From an uncultured Lachnobacterium sp. (lineage in GTDB: Bacteria > Bacillota > Clostridia > Lachnospirales > Lachnospiraceae): a DNA stretch of 24,290 nt. The stretch lies in the NCBI GenBank assembly GCA_945971355.1, contig CAMFPD010000010.1, forward strand, positions 1-24,290, read 5' to 3'. Positions 8,033 to 16,370 of the stretch are shown piece after piece. The notes beneath the pieces were generated by a model that saw only the letters and a program-made list of their open reading frames with translations, did no database searches and was not told the DNA's origin. Position 1 is the stretch's first letter. Every line of letters begins with the position of its first letter. The translations under genes and the position numbers were made by a program.

Positions 8033-10018
8033 ATGGAGTTTAAATTACATTCAAAATACCAACCAACAGGCGACCAGCCACAGGCAATAGAGGAGCTTGT
8101 AAAAGGCTTTAAGGAAGGCAATCAATTCCAGACTTTACTAGGAGTTACAGGTTCGGGCAAGACGTTTACTATGGCTAATGTGATTGCAGCACTGAATAAG
8201 CCTACTCTTATCATAAGTCATAATAAGACCCTCGCAGGACAATTGTACTCAGAATTTAAGGAATTTTTTCCCGAAAATGCAGTAGAGTACTTTGTGTCCT
8301 ACTATGACTATTACCAGCCAGAGGCATATGTTCCGCAATCTGATACTTATATAGCAAAGGATTCTTCGATAAATGATGAGATAGACAAACTTAGGCTTTC
8401 TGCAACAGCGGCGTTGACAGAGAGAAAGGATGTTATTGTAGTAGCATCGGTTTCGTGCATCTACGGACTTGGAAGTCCTGATGAGTGGGCTGGAATGAGT
8501 CTCTCTCTCAGACCGGGACAGGAGAAAGATAGAGATGATGTTGCCAGAGCCTTGATTGATATGCAATATTCAAGAAATGACCTGGATTTTCATCGTGGTA
8601 CTTTCAGAGTGCATGGGGATGTGCTTGATATTTTTCCAGCGAATGCAGAGGATACAGCAATTCGATTGGAGTTTTTCGGAGATGAGATTGACCGCATTGT
8701 GGAAGTAGATGTGCTCACAGGAGAGGTAAAGTGTACCCTTGAGCATACTATGATTTTTCCGGCATCACACTATGTTGTGTCCCAGGAGAAGATAAATGAG
8801 GCATGCCTGAACATTGAGAAGGAGCTTGAGGAACAGGTTAGATTTTTCAAGGGGGAAGACAAACTCATTGAAGCTCAGAGAATAGCAGAGAGAACTAATT
8901 TTGATATAGAAATGATGAGGGAAACTGGTTTCTGCTCTGGAATTGAGAACTACACAAGGCATCTCAATTTTGCAGAGCCAGGTGAGCCACCAATGACTCT
9001 TATCGATTTCTTCCCAGATGATTTCCTTATAATCGTGGATGAGTCTCATATTTCTATTCCACAGATTGGAGGAATGTATGCTGGAGACCGCTCCAGAAAG
9101 ACTACGTTGGTAGATTACGGATTCAGACTTCCATCTGCCCTTGATAACAGACCGTTGAATTTTGAGGAATTCGAGCAGAAAATTGACCAGATGCTGTTTG
9201 TATCGGCTACTCCTAATAAATATGAGAACGAACATGAACTTCTTAGAGTTGAGCAGATTATAAGGCCAACAGGACTTCTTGACCCAGAGGTTTCGGTTCG
9301 TCCGGTGGAGGGGCAGATTGATGACCTGATAACAGAGGTGAATAAGGAAGTTGCAAATCATCATAAAGTATTGATAACTACTTTGACCAAGAGAATGGCA
9401 GAGGATTTGACTAACTATATGGCAGAGCTTGGTATAAGGGTGAAATACCTTCATTCAGATATTGACACACTTGAGAGAGCAGAGATTATCAGAGATTTAC
9501 GACTAGATGTATTTGATGTGCTGGTGGGAATCAACCTCCTTAGAGAGGGACTTGATATTCCAGAGATTACGCTGGTGGCGATTCTTGATGCGGATAAGGA
9601 AGGGTTCCTTCGTTCTGAGACTTCCCTTATACAGACTATAGGAAGAGCGGCACGAAATAGCGAAGGCCATGTAATTATGTATGCTGACAAAATGACAGAT
9701 TCTATGAGGGCAGCTATTGAGACTACTGAGCGGCGTAGAAAGATTCAGCAGGAATACAATGAGGCACATGGCATAACTCCACAGACCATTCAGAAATCTG
9801 TTAGAGATTTAATTGCTATTTCAAAGAAGGTTGCGGCTGAGGAGATGAGCCTGACGGTTGACCCTGAATCCATGAGCAGGAAGGAACTTGAAAAGACTAT
9901 TGCTGACATTGAGAAGAAGATGAAAAAGGCGGCAGCTGAATTGAATTTTGAGGCGGCAGCTGAATACAGAGATAAGTTAATTATGCTTAAAAATAATTTG
10001 AGGGACATCTCGAAGTAA
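8033..10018 (+). CDS. uvrB: Excinuclease ABC subunit B
   Basis: The damage-verifying helicase-like subunit of nucleotide excision repair. It is loaded by UvrA and recruits the nuclease UvrC. Length (661 aa) is normal. Visible: Walker A GVTGSGKTFT (around residue 37), the beta-hairpin YYDYYQPEAYVPQSDTY that inserts between strands, DESH box IIVDESHISIPQIGGMY, the UvrB motif DYGFRLPSALDNRPL, helicase motifs LLREGLDIPE and QTIGRAARN, and the C-terminal UVR coiled coil (AAAELNFEAAAEYRDKL) that binds UvrC. ATG at 8033 follows AAAGAGG. It is followed by uvrA after a 151-bp spacer without a terminator, so the two are probably cotranscribed from the LexA-controlled promoter. Confidence 0.98.
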   Translation: MEFKLHSKYQPTGDQPQAIEELVKGFKEGNQFQTLLGVTGSGKTFTMANVIAALNKPTLIISHNKTLAGQLYSEFKEFFPENAVEYFVSYYDYYQPEAYVPQSDTYIAKDSSINDEIDKLRLSATAALTERKDVIVVASVSCIYGLGSPDEWAGMSLSLRPGQEKDRDDVARALIDMQYSRNDLDFHRGTFRVHGDVLDIFPANAEDTAIRLEFFGDEIDRIVEVDVLTGEVKCTLEHTMIFPASHYVVSQEKINEACLNIEKELEEQVRFFKGEDKLIEAQRIAERTNFDIEMMRETGFCSGIENYTRHLNFAEPGEPPMTLIDFFPDDFLIIVDESHISIPQIGGMYAGDRSRKTTLVDYGFRLPSALDNRPLNFEEFEQKIDQMLFVSATPNKYENEHELLRVEQIIRPTGLLDPEVSVRPVEGQIDDLITEVNKEVANHHKVLITTLTKRMAEDLTNYMAELGIRVKYLHSDIDTLERAEIIRDLRLDVFDVLVGINLLREGLDIPEITLVAILDADKEGFLRSETSLIQTIGRAARNSEGHVIMYADKMTDSMRAAIETTERRRKIQQEYNEAHGITPQTIQKSVRDLIAISKKVAAEEMSLTVDPESMSRKELEKTIADIEKKMKKAAAELNFEAAAEYRDKLIMLKNNLRDISK

Positions 10019-10040
10019 AGAGACATAATAACGAGAAAAT

Positions 10041-10152
10041 TACATCGAAGAGACAGCATCGAAGAGACAGCATCGAAGAGACAGCATCGAAGAGACAACA
10101 TCGAAGAAACAACAACCAAGACATAACAATGCAGACATAGCAACACAGACAT
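10041..10152 (+). repeat. 14-bp tandem repeat array between uvrB and uvrA
   Basis: Eight head-to-tail 14-bp units fill this stretch. Units 2-4 (10055-10068, 10069-10082, 10083-10096) are identical copies of AGCATCGAAGAGAC. Unit 1 (TACATCGAAGAGAC) and unit 5 (AACATCGAAGAAAC) differ by one or two bases. Units 6-8 are degenerate (AACAACCAAGACAT, AACAATGCAGACAT, AGCAACACAGACAT) but keep the register. The end of uvrB itself (ACATCTCGAAGTAAAGAGAC, spanning the stop codon) resembles the unit, so the array may have arisen by duplication of the uvrB 3' end. The + strand is purine-rich, with no evident hairpin. It ends 17 bp before the uvrA start. Confidence 0.9.
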
Positions 10153-10169
10153 GAGAAAGAGGACTTACA

Positions 10170-13007
10170 ATGGCAAAAAGAGAACGTAAGTATATTAAGA
10201 TTAAAGGTGCTAGTGAACATAATTTAAAAAATGTTAGTATTGACATTCCAAGAGATGAATTTGTTGTTCTGACAGGACTGTCAGGCTCTGGAAAATCATC
10301 CCTTGCATTTGATACAATTTATGCAGAAGGACAGCGAAGATATATGGAGTCGTTATCTTCATATGCAAGGCAGTTCCTTGGGCAGATGGAGAAGCCTAAC
10401 GTGGATTCCATAGAAGGACTTCCGCCAGCTATTTCAATCGATCAAAAATCTACCAACAGAAACCCTAGATCTACGGTGGGAACAGTTACGGAAATATATG
10501 ATTATTTCAGACTTTTGTTTGCAAGAATAGGTATACCACATTGTCCAAAGTGTGGTAGAGCCGTGACCAGAAATACAATAGATCAGATGGTCGACTATGT
10601 CATGGCGCTGCCGGAGAGAACCAGAATACAGCTTCTCGCACCTGTTGTGAGGGGAAGAAAGGGTGAACATCAGAAGCTGTTTGAGAAGGCAAAAAAAAGT
10701 GGATATGTAAGAGTTATTGTAGATGGAAACATGTACGAATTATCAGAGGAAATACCACTTGATAAGAATATAAAACATAACATAGATATTGTTGTGGACA
10801 GACTTGTCATCAAGGAAGGAATCGAGAAACGTCTTACAGATTCTCTGGAGAATTGTTTTGAGCTTACAGATGGAAATGCTGTTGTGGATGTAGTGGATGG
10901 GGAGACTATAAATTTCTCTCAGAATTTTGCGTGCCCGGATTGTGGTATAAGTCTGGATGAGATAGAACCAAGAAGTTTTTCATTTAATAATCCATTTGGA
11001 GCATGTCCATCATGTTCTGGATTGGGATACAAGATGGAGTTTGATGAGAATCTTATGATTCCGGACAAGAATTTGTCTATATCAGAAGGTGCTGTACAGG
11101 TTATGGGATGGCAATCCTGCACAGATCCGAAGAGCTATACCTATGCTACCCTCAGGGCTTTGTCGGAGGGCTATGGTTTAGAGCTTGATGTACCGTACAA
11201 GGACCTGTCTGATGAAATGAAGAGACTGTTTTTGTATGGTGGTGATGGTCGAATTCTTAAGGTCCGTTATAAGGGACAGCGTGGAGAAGGGGTCTATGAT
11301 TTGGAGTGGGAAGGTCTTATCAAGAATGTGGAGAGAAGATACCGCGAGACTTTTTCAGAGACAGCTAAAGCTGAGTATGAGCAGTTTATGAGAATTACAC
11401 CATGTCCATCCTGCAAAGGACAGAGACTTAAGCCAACTTCTCTTGCAGTTACTGTTGCTGATAAAAATATTTATGAGATGACATCTATGTCAGTTAAGAA
11501 TCTGTGTGAATTTATGGAGAAGATAGAACTGACAGAACAGCAGCATTTCATAGGAGACCAGATATTAAAAGAAATTCGTGCAAGAGTAGGATTTTTGAAA
11601 TCAGTGGGACTTGATTATCTCACGCTGACAAGAGGAACTGCCAGTCTGTCAGGAGGAGAGGCACAGCGAATCAGGCTTGCAACCCAGATTGGATCGGGTT
11701 TAGTAGGCGTTGCATACATTCTTGATGAGCCGAGTATAGGACTGCATCAGAGAGATAATGATAAACTTTTGCAGGCACTTATGGATTTGAAGAATTTGGG
11801 GAATACTCTTATTGTTGTAGAACATGATGAGGATACCATGAGAGCAGCGGACTATATTGTGGATATCGGTCCAAAGGCTGGTTCGCATGGTGGTGAAATT
11901 ATTGCGGCAGGTACTGCAGAACAAATCATGAAATGCAAGAATTCCATTACAGGAGCATACCTCAGTGGAAAAATAAAAATTCCTGTGCCGGATGAAAGAC
12001 GCAAACCTACAGGTTTTATTACTGTAAAAGGTGCCAGAGAAAATAACCTGAAAAATATAGATGTTGATTTCCCTCTTGGAATCATGACCTGTGTTACAGG
12101 GGTTTCAGGTTCAGGCAAGAGCTCTTTGACAAATGAAATTCTATACAAGTATTTGGCAAAAAAACTAAACAGAGCCAGAACAATTGCGGGCGAGCACGAT
12201 GAGATAATTGGAGCGGAACAGCTTGATAAGATTATTGATATCGACCAGTCACCAATTGGAAGAACTCCGAGATCAAATCCAGCCACATACACTGGTATAT
12301 TTGATATGATAAGAGATTTGTTTGCTGCAACAGCAGATGCAAAGGCAAGAGGATACAAGAAGGGAAGATTCAGCTTTAATGTGAAGGGTGGACGATGCGA
12401 AGCCTGCAGCGGTGATGGTATTTTGAAGATAGAAATGCATTTCCTTCCTGATGTTTATGTGCCATGTGAGGTATGCGGAGGAAAGCGTTATAATAGGGAG
12501 ACTCTCGAGGTTAAATATAAGGGAAAGAGCATATATGATGTGCTTGATATGACGGTAGAGGAAGCATTGGAGTTTTTCAAAAATGTACCGAGAATCCACA
12601 GTAAGATTCAGACATTGTATGATGTGGGATTGTCTTATATTAAACTTGGTCAGCCATCTACAGAATTGTCTGGTGGAGAAGCACAGCGAATAAAACTTGC
12701 GACAGAGCTGAGCAAAAAGAGCACTGGTAAGACCATATATGTGTTGGATGAACCTACAACAGGCTTACATTTTGCGGATGTCCATAAGCTGGTAGAGATT
12801 CTTCGCAGATTGTCAGATGGTGGGAATACTGTAGTGGTAATTGAGCATAATCTGGATGTGATCAAGACTGCTGATTATATTATTGATATGGGTCCAGAAG
12901 GTGGAGACGGAGGAGGAACTGTCATAGCCAAGGGAACTCCGGAGGAAATATGCCAGGTTCCAGAGTCATACACAGGACAGTTTTTAAAGCCATATCTGGA
13001 AAGATAA
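10170..13007 (+). CDS. uvrA: Excinuclease ABC subunit A
   Basis: The damage-recognition ATPase of nucleotide excision repair, acting as a dimer with UvrB. At 945 aa it is full length and shows the duplicated ABC architecture: Walker A GLSGSGKSSLA (around residue 36) and GVSGSGKSSL (around 644), and two LSGGEAQRI signatures (around 496 and 834). The UvrB-binding and insertion region lies between the first Walker A and its signature. Zinc-finger cysteines are visible in FACPDCG/GACPSCSG and in GGRCEACSGDG/VPCEVCGGKRYN. ILDEPSIGLHQRD and VLDEPTTGLHFAD are the Walker B regions. ATG at 10170 follows AAAGAGG. No intrinsic terminator is visible after the stop, so some readthrough towards mreB is possible. 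Confidence 0.98.
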   Translation: MAKRERKYIKIKGASEHNLKNVSIDIPRDEFVVLTGLSGSGKSSLAFDTIYAEGQRRYMESLSSYARQFLGQMEKPNVDSIEGLPPAISIDQKSTNRNPRSTVGTVTEIYDYFRLLFARIGIPHCPKCGRAVTRNTIDQMVDYVMALPERTRIQLLAPVVRGRKGEHQKLFEKAKKSGYVRVIVDGNMYELSEEIPLDKNIKHNIDIVVDRLVIKEGIEKRLTDSLENCFELTDGNAVVDVVDGETINFSQNFACPDCGISLDEIEPRSFSFNNPFGACPSCSGLGYKMEFDENLMIPDKNLSISEGAVQVMGWQSCTDPKSYTYATLRALSEGYGLELDVPYKDLSDEMKRLFLYGGDGRILKVRYKGQRGEGVYDLEWEGLIKNVERRYRETFSETAKAEYEQFMRITPCPSCKGQRLKPTSLAVTVADKNIYEMTSMSVKNLCEFMEKIELTEQQHFIGDQILKEIRARVGFLKSVGLDYLTLTRGTASLSGGEAQRIRLATQIGSGLVGVAYILDEPSIGLHQRDNDKLLQALMDLKNLGNTLIVVEHDEDTMRAADYIVDIGPKAGSHGGEIIAAGTAEQIMKCKNSITGAYLSGKIKIPVPDERRKPTGFITVKGARENNLKNIDVDFPLGIMTCVTGVSGSGKSSLTNEILYKYLAKKLNRARTIAGEHDEIIGAEQLDKIIDIDQSPIGRTPRSNPATYTGIFDMIRDLFAATADAKARGYKKGRFSFNVKGGRCEACSGDGILKIEMHFLPDVYVPCEVCGGKRYNRETLEVKYKGKSIYDVLDMTVEEALEFFKNVPRIHSKIQTLYDVGLSYIKLGQPSTELSGGEAQRIKLATELSKKSTGKTIYVLDEPTTGLHFADVHKLVEILRRLSDGGNTVVVIEHNLDVIKTADYIIDMGPEGGDGGGTVIAKGTPEEICQVPESYTGQFLKPYLER

Positions 13008-13050
13008 ATTAATTTTTTCTTAAATATAGCCTCATAATGAAAAAAAGAGT

Positions 13051-13078
13051 TTGAAAAATGGAATTATTTGTATATAAT
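13051..13078 (+). promoter_or_regulatory. Sigma-A promoter of mreB/mbl
   Basis: TTGAAA (13051-13056) and TATAAT (13073-13078) are separated by 16 bp. The predicted leader is about 90 nt and contains a tiny CCCTGAGGG dyad (around 13120) and an AAAGGGA ribosome site before the start. Confidence 0.6.
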
Positions 13079-13178
13079 TAATTCGAATATATAAAATATG
13101 ATTAACTGAGTCTTTGTGCCCTGAGGGTTGAGGATGAGATTAAATAGACGAAATTTGCATGAAAGGGACTATTAAATT

Positions 13179-14177
13179 ATGATGGCAGGATCTGATATTG
13201 GAATCGATTTAGGTACAGCGAGTATTTTAGTATATATTAAGGGAAAAGGTGTAGTCTTAAAAGAGCCTTCAGTTGTTGCATTTGATAGGGATACAAACAG
13301 AATCAAGGCAATTGGCGAGGAGGCAAGACTTATGCTTGGTAGAACACCGGGCAACATTGTTGCAGTTAGACCACTTCGCCAGGGTGTAATTTCAGATTAT
13401 ACCGTTACTGAGAAGATGATTAAGTATTTTATCCAGAAAGCACTTGGCAAGAAGAATTTCCGTAAACCAAGAATTAGTGTATGTGTACCTTCTGGTGTAA
13501 CAGAGGTAGAGAAGAAGGCTGTTGAGGATGCAACATATCAGGCTGGAGCTCGTGAAGTAGAGATTATTGAGGAGCCAATTGCAGCTGCAATCGGTGCTGG
13601 AATTGATATTGCAAGACCATGTGGAAACATGATTGTAGATATAGGTGGTGGAACATCAGATATCGCTGTTATTTCACTTGGCGGATCTGTAGTAAGTACA
13701 TCTATTAAAATTGCAGGTGACGATTTTGATGAGGCACTTGTGAGATACATGAGAAAGAAGCATAACCTTCTTATCGGTGAGCGAACAGCGGAGGATATCA
13801 AGATTAAGATTGGTACATGTTATCCGTTAGCATCTAATGAGACAATGGATGTACGTGGACGTAACCTTGTAACAGGTCTTCCAAGAACTATTACAGTCAG
13901 CTCAGAGGAAACAGAGGAGGCGCTTCGTGAGCCTACACTTCAGATTGTTGAAGCTGTACATTCTGTTCTTGAGAAAACTCCACCAGAACTTGCAGCCGAT
14001 GTTGCTGACAGGGGTATTGTCCTTACTGGAGGTGGTGCGCTTCTTCGTGGACTTGAGGAGCTTATCGAGGAGAGAACAGGCATCAATACAATGACAGCAG
14101 AGCAGCCAATGACATGTGTTGCAATTGGAACAGGAAAGTATGTTGAATTCCTTTCTGGAAAAAGAGATGACGATTAA
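13179..14177 (+). CDS. mreB: Rod shape-determining protein, MreB/Mbl family
   Basis: A bacterial actin that polymerises on the inner face of the membrane and guides peptidoglycan synthesis to maintain rod shape. At 332 aa it is full length. Phosphate-1 motif DIGIDLGTA (6-14), the MreB hallmark GRTPGNIVAVRPL, CVPSGVTEVEKKAV, phosphate-2 DIGGGTSDIAVISLGG, LIGERTAEDIKIKIG, GLPRTITV and adenosine motif DRGIVLTGGGALLRGL are all present. Residue by residue it looks at least as close to MreB as to Mbl. Its position before flgF-flgG matches Bacillus mbl-flhO-flhP, so it may fill the Mbl role, and mreC/mreD are not adjacent. Two ATGs occur in tandem (13179, 13182); AAAGGGA at 13162-13168 suits the first. 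It has its own promoter and terminator. Confidence 0.95.
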   Translation: MMAGSDIGIDLGTASILVYIKGKGVVLKEPSVVAFDRDTNRIKAIGEEARLMLGRTPGNIVAVRPLRQGVISDYTVTEKMIKYFIQKALGKKNFRKPRISVCVPSGVTEVEKKAVEDATYQAGAREVEIIEEPIAAAIGAGIDIARPCGNMIVDIGGGTSDIAVISLGGSVVSTSIKIAGDDFDEALVRYMRKKHNLLIGERTAEDIKIKIGTCYPLASNETMDVRGRNLVTGLPRTITVSSEETEEALREPTLQIVEAVHSVLEKTPPELAADVADRGIVLTGGGALLRGLEELIEERTGINTMTAEQPMTCVAIGTGKYVEFLSGKRDDD

Positions 14178-14202
14178 TATAATACGTGCGTAAGCTTTTG
14201 GG

Positions 14203-14226
14203 AAACACCACATATGTGGTGTTTTT
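14203..14226 (+). terminator. Rho-independent terminator of mreB
   Basis: AAACACCACAT (14203-14213) and ATGTGGTGTTT (14214-14224) form a perfect dyad, followed by T residues to 14226. It starts 26 bp after the stop codon and separates mreB from the flagellar rod genes. Confidence 0.9.
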
Positions 14227-14266
14227 CTTGCAAATAGGAATATGTTCAATTAAAATATTAATAAGG

Positions 14267-14293
14267 TTAATTATTTTGAAAAAGTGCCGATAA
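14267..14293 (+). promoter_or_regulatory. Sigma-D (sigma-28) flagellar promoter of flgF-flgG-flgJ
   Basis: GCCGATAA (14286-14293) is an exact match to the sigma-28 -10 element. TTAA (14267-14270) lies exactly 15 bp upstream, where TAAA is expected (one mismatch). The predicted start is near 14300, about 45 nt before flgF. A possible overlapping sigma-A extended -10 (TGATACAAT, 14315-14323) lacks a -35 box. The promoter sits directly after the mreB terminator. Confidence 0.8.
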
Positions 14294-14346
14294 AGATAGT
14301 GTGATTCTATATTTTGATACAATGATTACTGTACGGGAGACATGAG

Positions 14347-15150
14347 ATGGTCAAAGGTTTGTATACTGCCTATACAGGCATGGTTAATGAAATGAAGCGA
14401 ATGGATGTTATGACAAATAACCTGGCGAATGCTGATACAACAGGTTATAAAAAAGAGGGAACAACATCACATTCTTTTGCAGAACAGCTTGCAGTTCGAA
14501 TTAATGATACTTCGAATTATGGATTGCCAAAGAAATTAGGCGGAATTAAACAAGGTGTCCATCTTGGAGAGACATATACAGACTGGACAGGCGGAAGTAT
14601 TGAGGTTACAGAGAATCCAACTGATTTAGCAATTAATGGGAATGGTTTCTTTGCAGTAGCATTTACAAACAAGGATGGAGAGACTACTGTAAAGTATACA
14701 AGAGATGGAGCATTTAAGCTTACAAATGATGGATATCTGGTGACTACAGATGGAGATCATGTTCTCAATGCAACAGGAGCCCTTAATGGAGACCCGGGAG
14801 AAGGAAACTGGATTAGAGTGAATCCAACATTGGATTTTGAGATTGATCAGCTTGGAATTGTGAGACAAAATCAGCAAATTGTTGGAACAGTAGGTGTTGT
14901 TGATTTCGAAGATTATGATTACATTTCGAAATATGGTGAGAACTTGTATGATTTGATACCTGGTGGAAATGTGGTGGCAAGTGACGCGACAATAGAGCAG
15001 GGGGCACTTGAGACCTCCAACGTACAGGTAGTATCAGAGATGGTAAACATGATTACAATCCAAAGAGCATACGAGGCTGGACAGAAGGTTATCACAGCAA
15101 TAGATGAAACCCTGGACAAATCAGTTAACGAAGTGGGAAGAGTACAGTAA
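14347..15150 (+). CDS. flgF: Flagellar basal-body rod protein, FlgF/FlhO type
   Basis: A 267-aa axial protein of the flagellar rod, exported by the flagellar type III system without a cleaved signal. The N-terminal rod motif MTNNLANADTTGYKKEG (about 21-37) and C-terminal SNVQVVSEMVNMITIQRAYE (about 223-242) form the D0 coiled coil of FlgE/F/G proteins. Between them lie the usual ENPTDLAINGNGFFAV and YTRDGAFKLTNDGYLVT stretches. As first of two paralogues it corresponds to FlgF or Bacillus FlhO; the exact FlgF/FlgG assignment is by position and not certain. ATG at 14347 is 7 bp after GGGAG. It is first in a sigma-D transcription unit with flgG 16 bp downstream. Confidence 0.88.
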   Translation: MVKGLYTAYTGMVNEMKRMDVMTNNLANADTTGYKKEGTTSHSFAEQLAVRINDTSNYGLPKKLGGIKQGVHLGETYTDWTGGSIEVTENPTDLAINGNGFFAVAFTNKDGETTVKYTRDGAFKLTNDGYLVTTDGDHVLNATGALNGDPGEGNWIRVNPTLDFEIDQLGIVRQNQQIVGTVGVVDFEDYDYISKYGENLYDLIPGGNVVASDATIEQGALETSNVQVVSEMVNMITIQRAYEAGQKVITAIDETLDKSVNEVGRVQ

Positions 15151-15166
15151 GGAGATATAGAGTAAT

Positions 15167-15985
15167 ATGATGAGAGCACTTTATACAGCTGCAACTGGAA
15201 TGATTTCTGAGCAGACAAATGTTGATACAATAGCAAATAATTTATCAAATGTAAATACATACGGATACAAAAAAGAAAGAACAGAGTTTAAATCTCTTCT
15301 GTATCAGACAATACAGACGAGAACTACATCTGCAAATGGAGAGCAGAAGCCTGTGGGCGCACAGGTGGGACTTGGAACACGAGTTTCGGCAACTACATCG
15401 ATGTACACACAGGGCGACTTGACAGAGACTGGGAGAAACACAGATTTTGCAATAGATGGAAGCGGATTCTTTGCAGTTCGAGCACTTGATGGTCAGATAT
15501 ATTACACCAGAAATGGTGCATTTACGTGGAGCCAGACTGCAAATGGAAATACAATTCTTGCCGATGCAGCAGGAAATGCTGTTCTTGATACTAATGGAAA
15601 CACAATTACAGTTCCAAATGGAGTTACATCAGAACAGATGGACTTTAAGGAGGATGGAACAATTGGATATAATTTGACAAATGTAGACTATGTACCAATG
15701 AATCAGACTATGGCATTATATCAGTTTAATAATCCTTCTGGTCTGGAGAAGATGGCAGGAAGTCTTTTGGCACAGACTAATGCATCAGGAGCTGCGATGC
15801 AGGAAACTACTACTCCGGGGTTAGTGCAAAGTAAGGTTATTTCAAATTACCTGGAAGGCAGCAATGTAAATGTAGCAGATGAAATGGTAAATATGATTGT
15901 TGCACAACGAGCATATGAGCTTAATTCAAAGGCGATTACAACAGCAGATTCAATGCTTGAGACAGCCAATAATCTGAAACGATAA
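15167..15985 (+). CDS. flgG: Flagellar basal-body rod protein FlgG/FlhP type
   Basis: The second rod/hook-family axial protein, 272 aa, likely the distal rod protein. N-terminus RALYTAATGMISEQTNVDTI with ANNLSNVNTYGYKKERTEF is typical of FlgG, as are LLYQTI, ETGRNTDFAIDGSGFFAV and YTRNGAFTWSQ. The C-terminus YLEGSNVNVADEMVNMIVAQ and RAYELNSKAI is the D0 helix. Two tandem ATGs (15167, 15170) follow AAGGAGATATAG. The second would give the MRALYTAATG start common in the family, so the start is uncertain by one codon. Flagellar rod genes elsewhere in the genome would be needed to complete the rod (flgB, flgC, fliE). Confidence 0.92.
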   Translation: MMRALYTAATGMISEQTNVDTIANNLSNVNTYGYKKERTEFKSLLYQTIQTRTTSANGEQKPVGAQVGLGTRVSATTSMYTQGDLTETGRNTDFAIDGSGFFAVRALDGQIYYTRNGAFTWSQTANGNTILADAAGNAVLDTNGNTITVPNGVTSEQMDFKEDGTIGYNLTNVDYVPMNQTMALYQFNNPSGLEKMAGSLLAQTNASGAAMQETTTPGLVQSKVISNYLEGSNVNVADEMVNMIVAQRAYELNSKAITTADSMLETANNLKR

Positions 15986-16022
15986 GATAGCATGAATGAT
16001 TAGTTTAGCGTGAGGGTAAAAT

Positions 16023-16370
16023 ATGGATATATCAGGATTAACTGGTACACTGGCAACAGTTGCAGAGAACAATAGTAAGACGGCATCTGCAGATGCTGTA
16101 AATAATTCCTTGAAAAATATCTCGTCAGATTCTACAGAGGACGAATTAAAATCTGTAATCAAGGATTTTGAATCCTATTTTGTGGAGCAGATGCTAAAGG
16201 AAGTTAAGGAATCCCTTGAGACCGATGAGGAGAGTAGTGTAGCATCCCAGTATAGAGACGTGTTTATGGATCAGGTTATAGAGACTATGGCAGATGAGCT
16301 GGTGGATGAGGTGGGAGAAAATGTAACACAACAGCTTTATGAGCAGATGAAGAGGAATTATAATATTTAG
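16023..16370 (+). CDS. flgJ: Rod-binding protein, FlgJ N-terminal domain only
   Basis: A 115-aa protein corresponding to the rod-capping half of FlgJ. It lacks the muramidase domain that proteobacterial FlgJ carries. The diagnostic part is LKSVIKDFESYFVEQMLKEV (about 42-61), then SSVASQYRDVFMDQVIETMADEL and the terminal QQLYEQMKRNYNI. The first 40 residues are low in hydrophobicity and rich in Ser/Asn. ATG at 16023 follows GTGAGGG. It is the last gene of the flgF-flgG unit, 37 bp after flgG. The stop codon TAG (16368-16370) and last codon lie within the left arm of a long inverted repeat, so the present C-terminus may have been set by that element. Confidence 0.82.
   Translation: MDISGLTGTLATVAENNSKTASADAVNNSLKNISSDSTEDELKSVIKDFESYFVEQMLKEVKESLETDEESSVASQYRDVFMDQVIETMADELVDEVGENVTQQLYEQMKRNYNI

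Noticed and set aside
8765..9454. 229-codon open frame on the minus strand
   Set aside because: It lies wholly inside uvrB in antisense, has no ribosome site of note, and its composition is that of a reverse-read coding strand.
10041..10152. CRISPR-like array
   Set aside because: Units are 14 bp, directly adjacent and without spacers, so this is a tandem repeat.
9987..10246. Minus-strand frames across the 14-bp array giving a repetitive cysteine/leucine peptide
   Set aside because: The periodicity simply reflects the 14-bp DNA repeat read in three frames. No promoter or ribosome site supports translation.
15456..15677. 73-codon + strand frame inside flgG
   Set aside because: Out-of-frame shadow of a convincing FlgG coding sequence.
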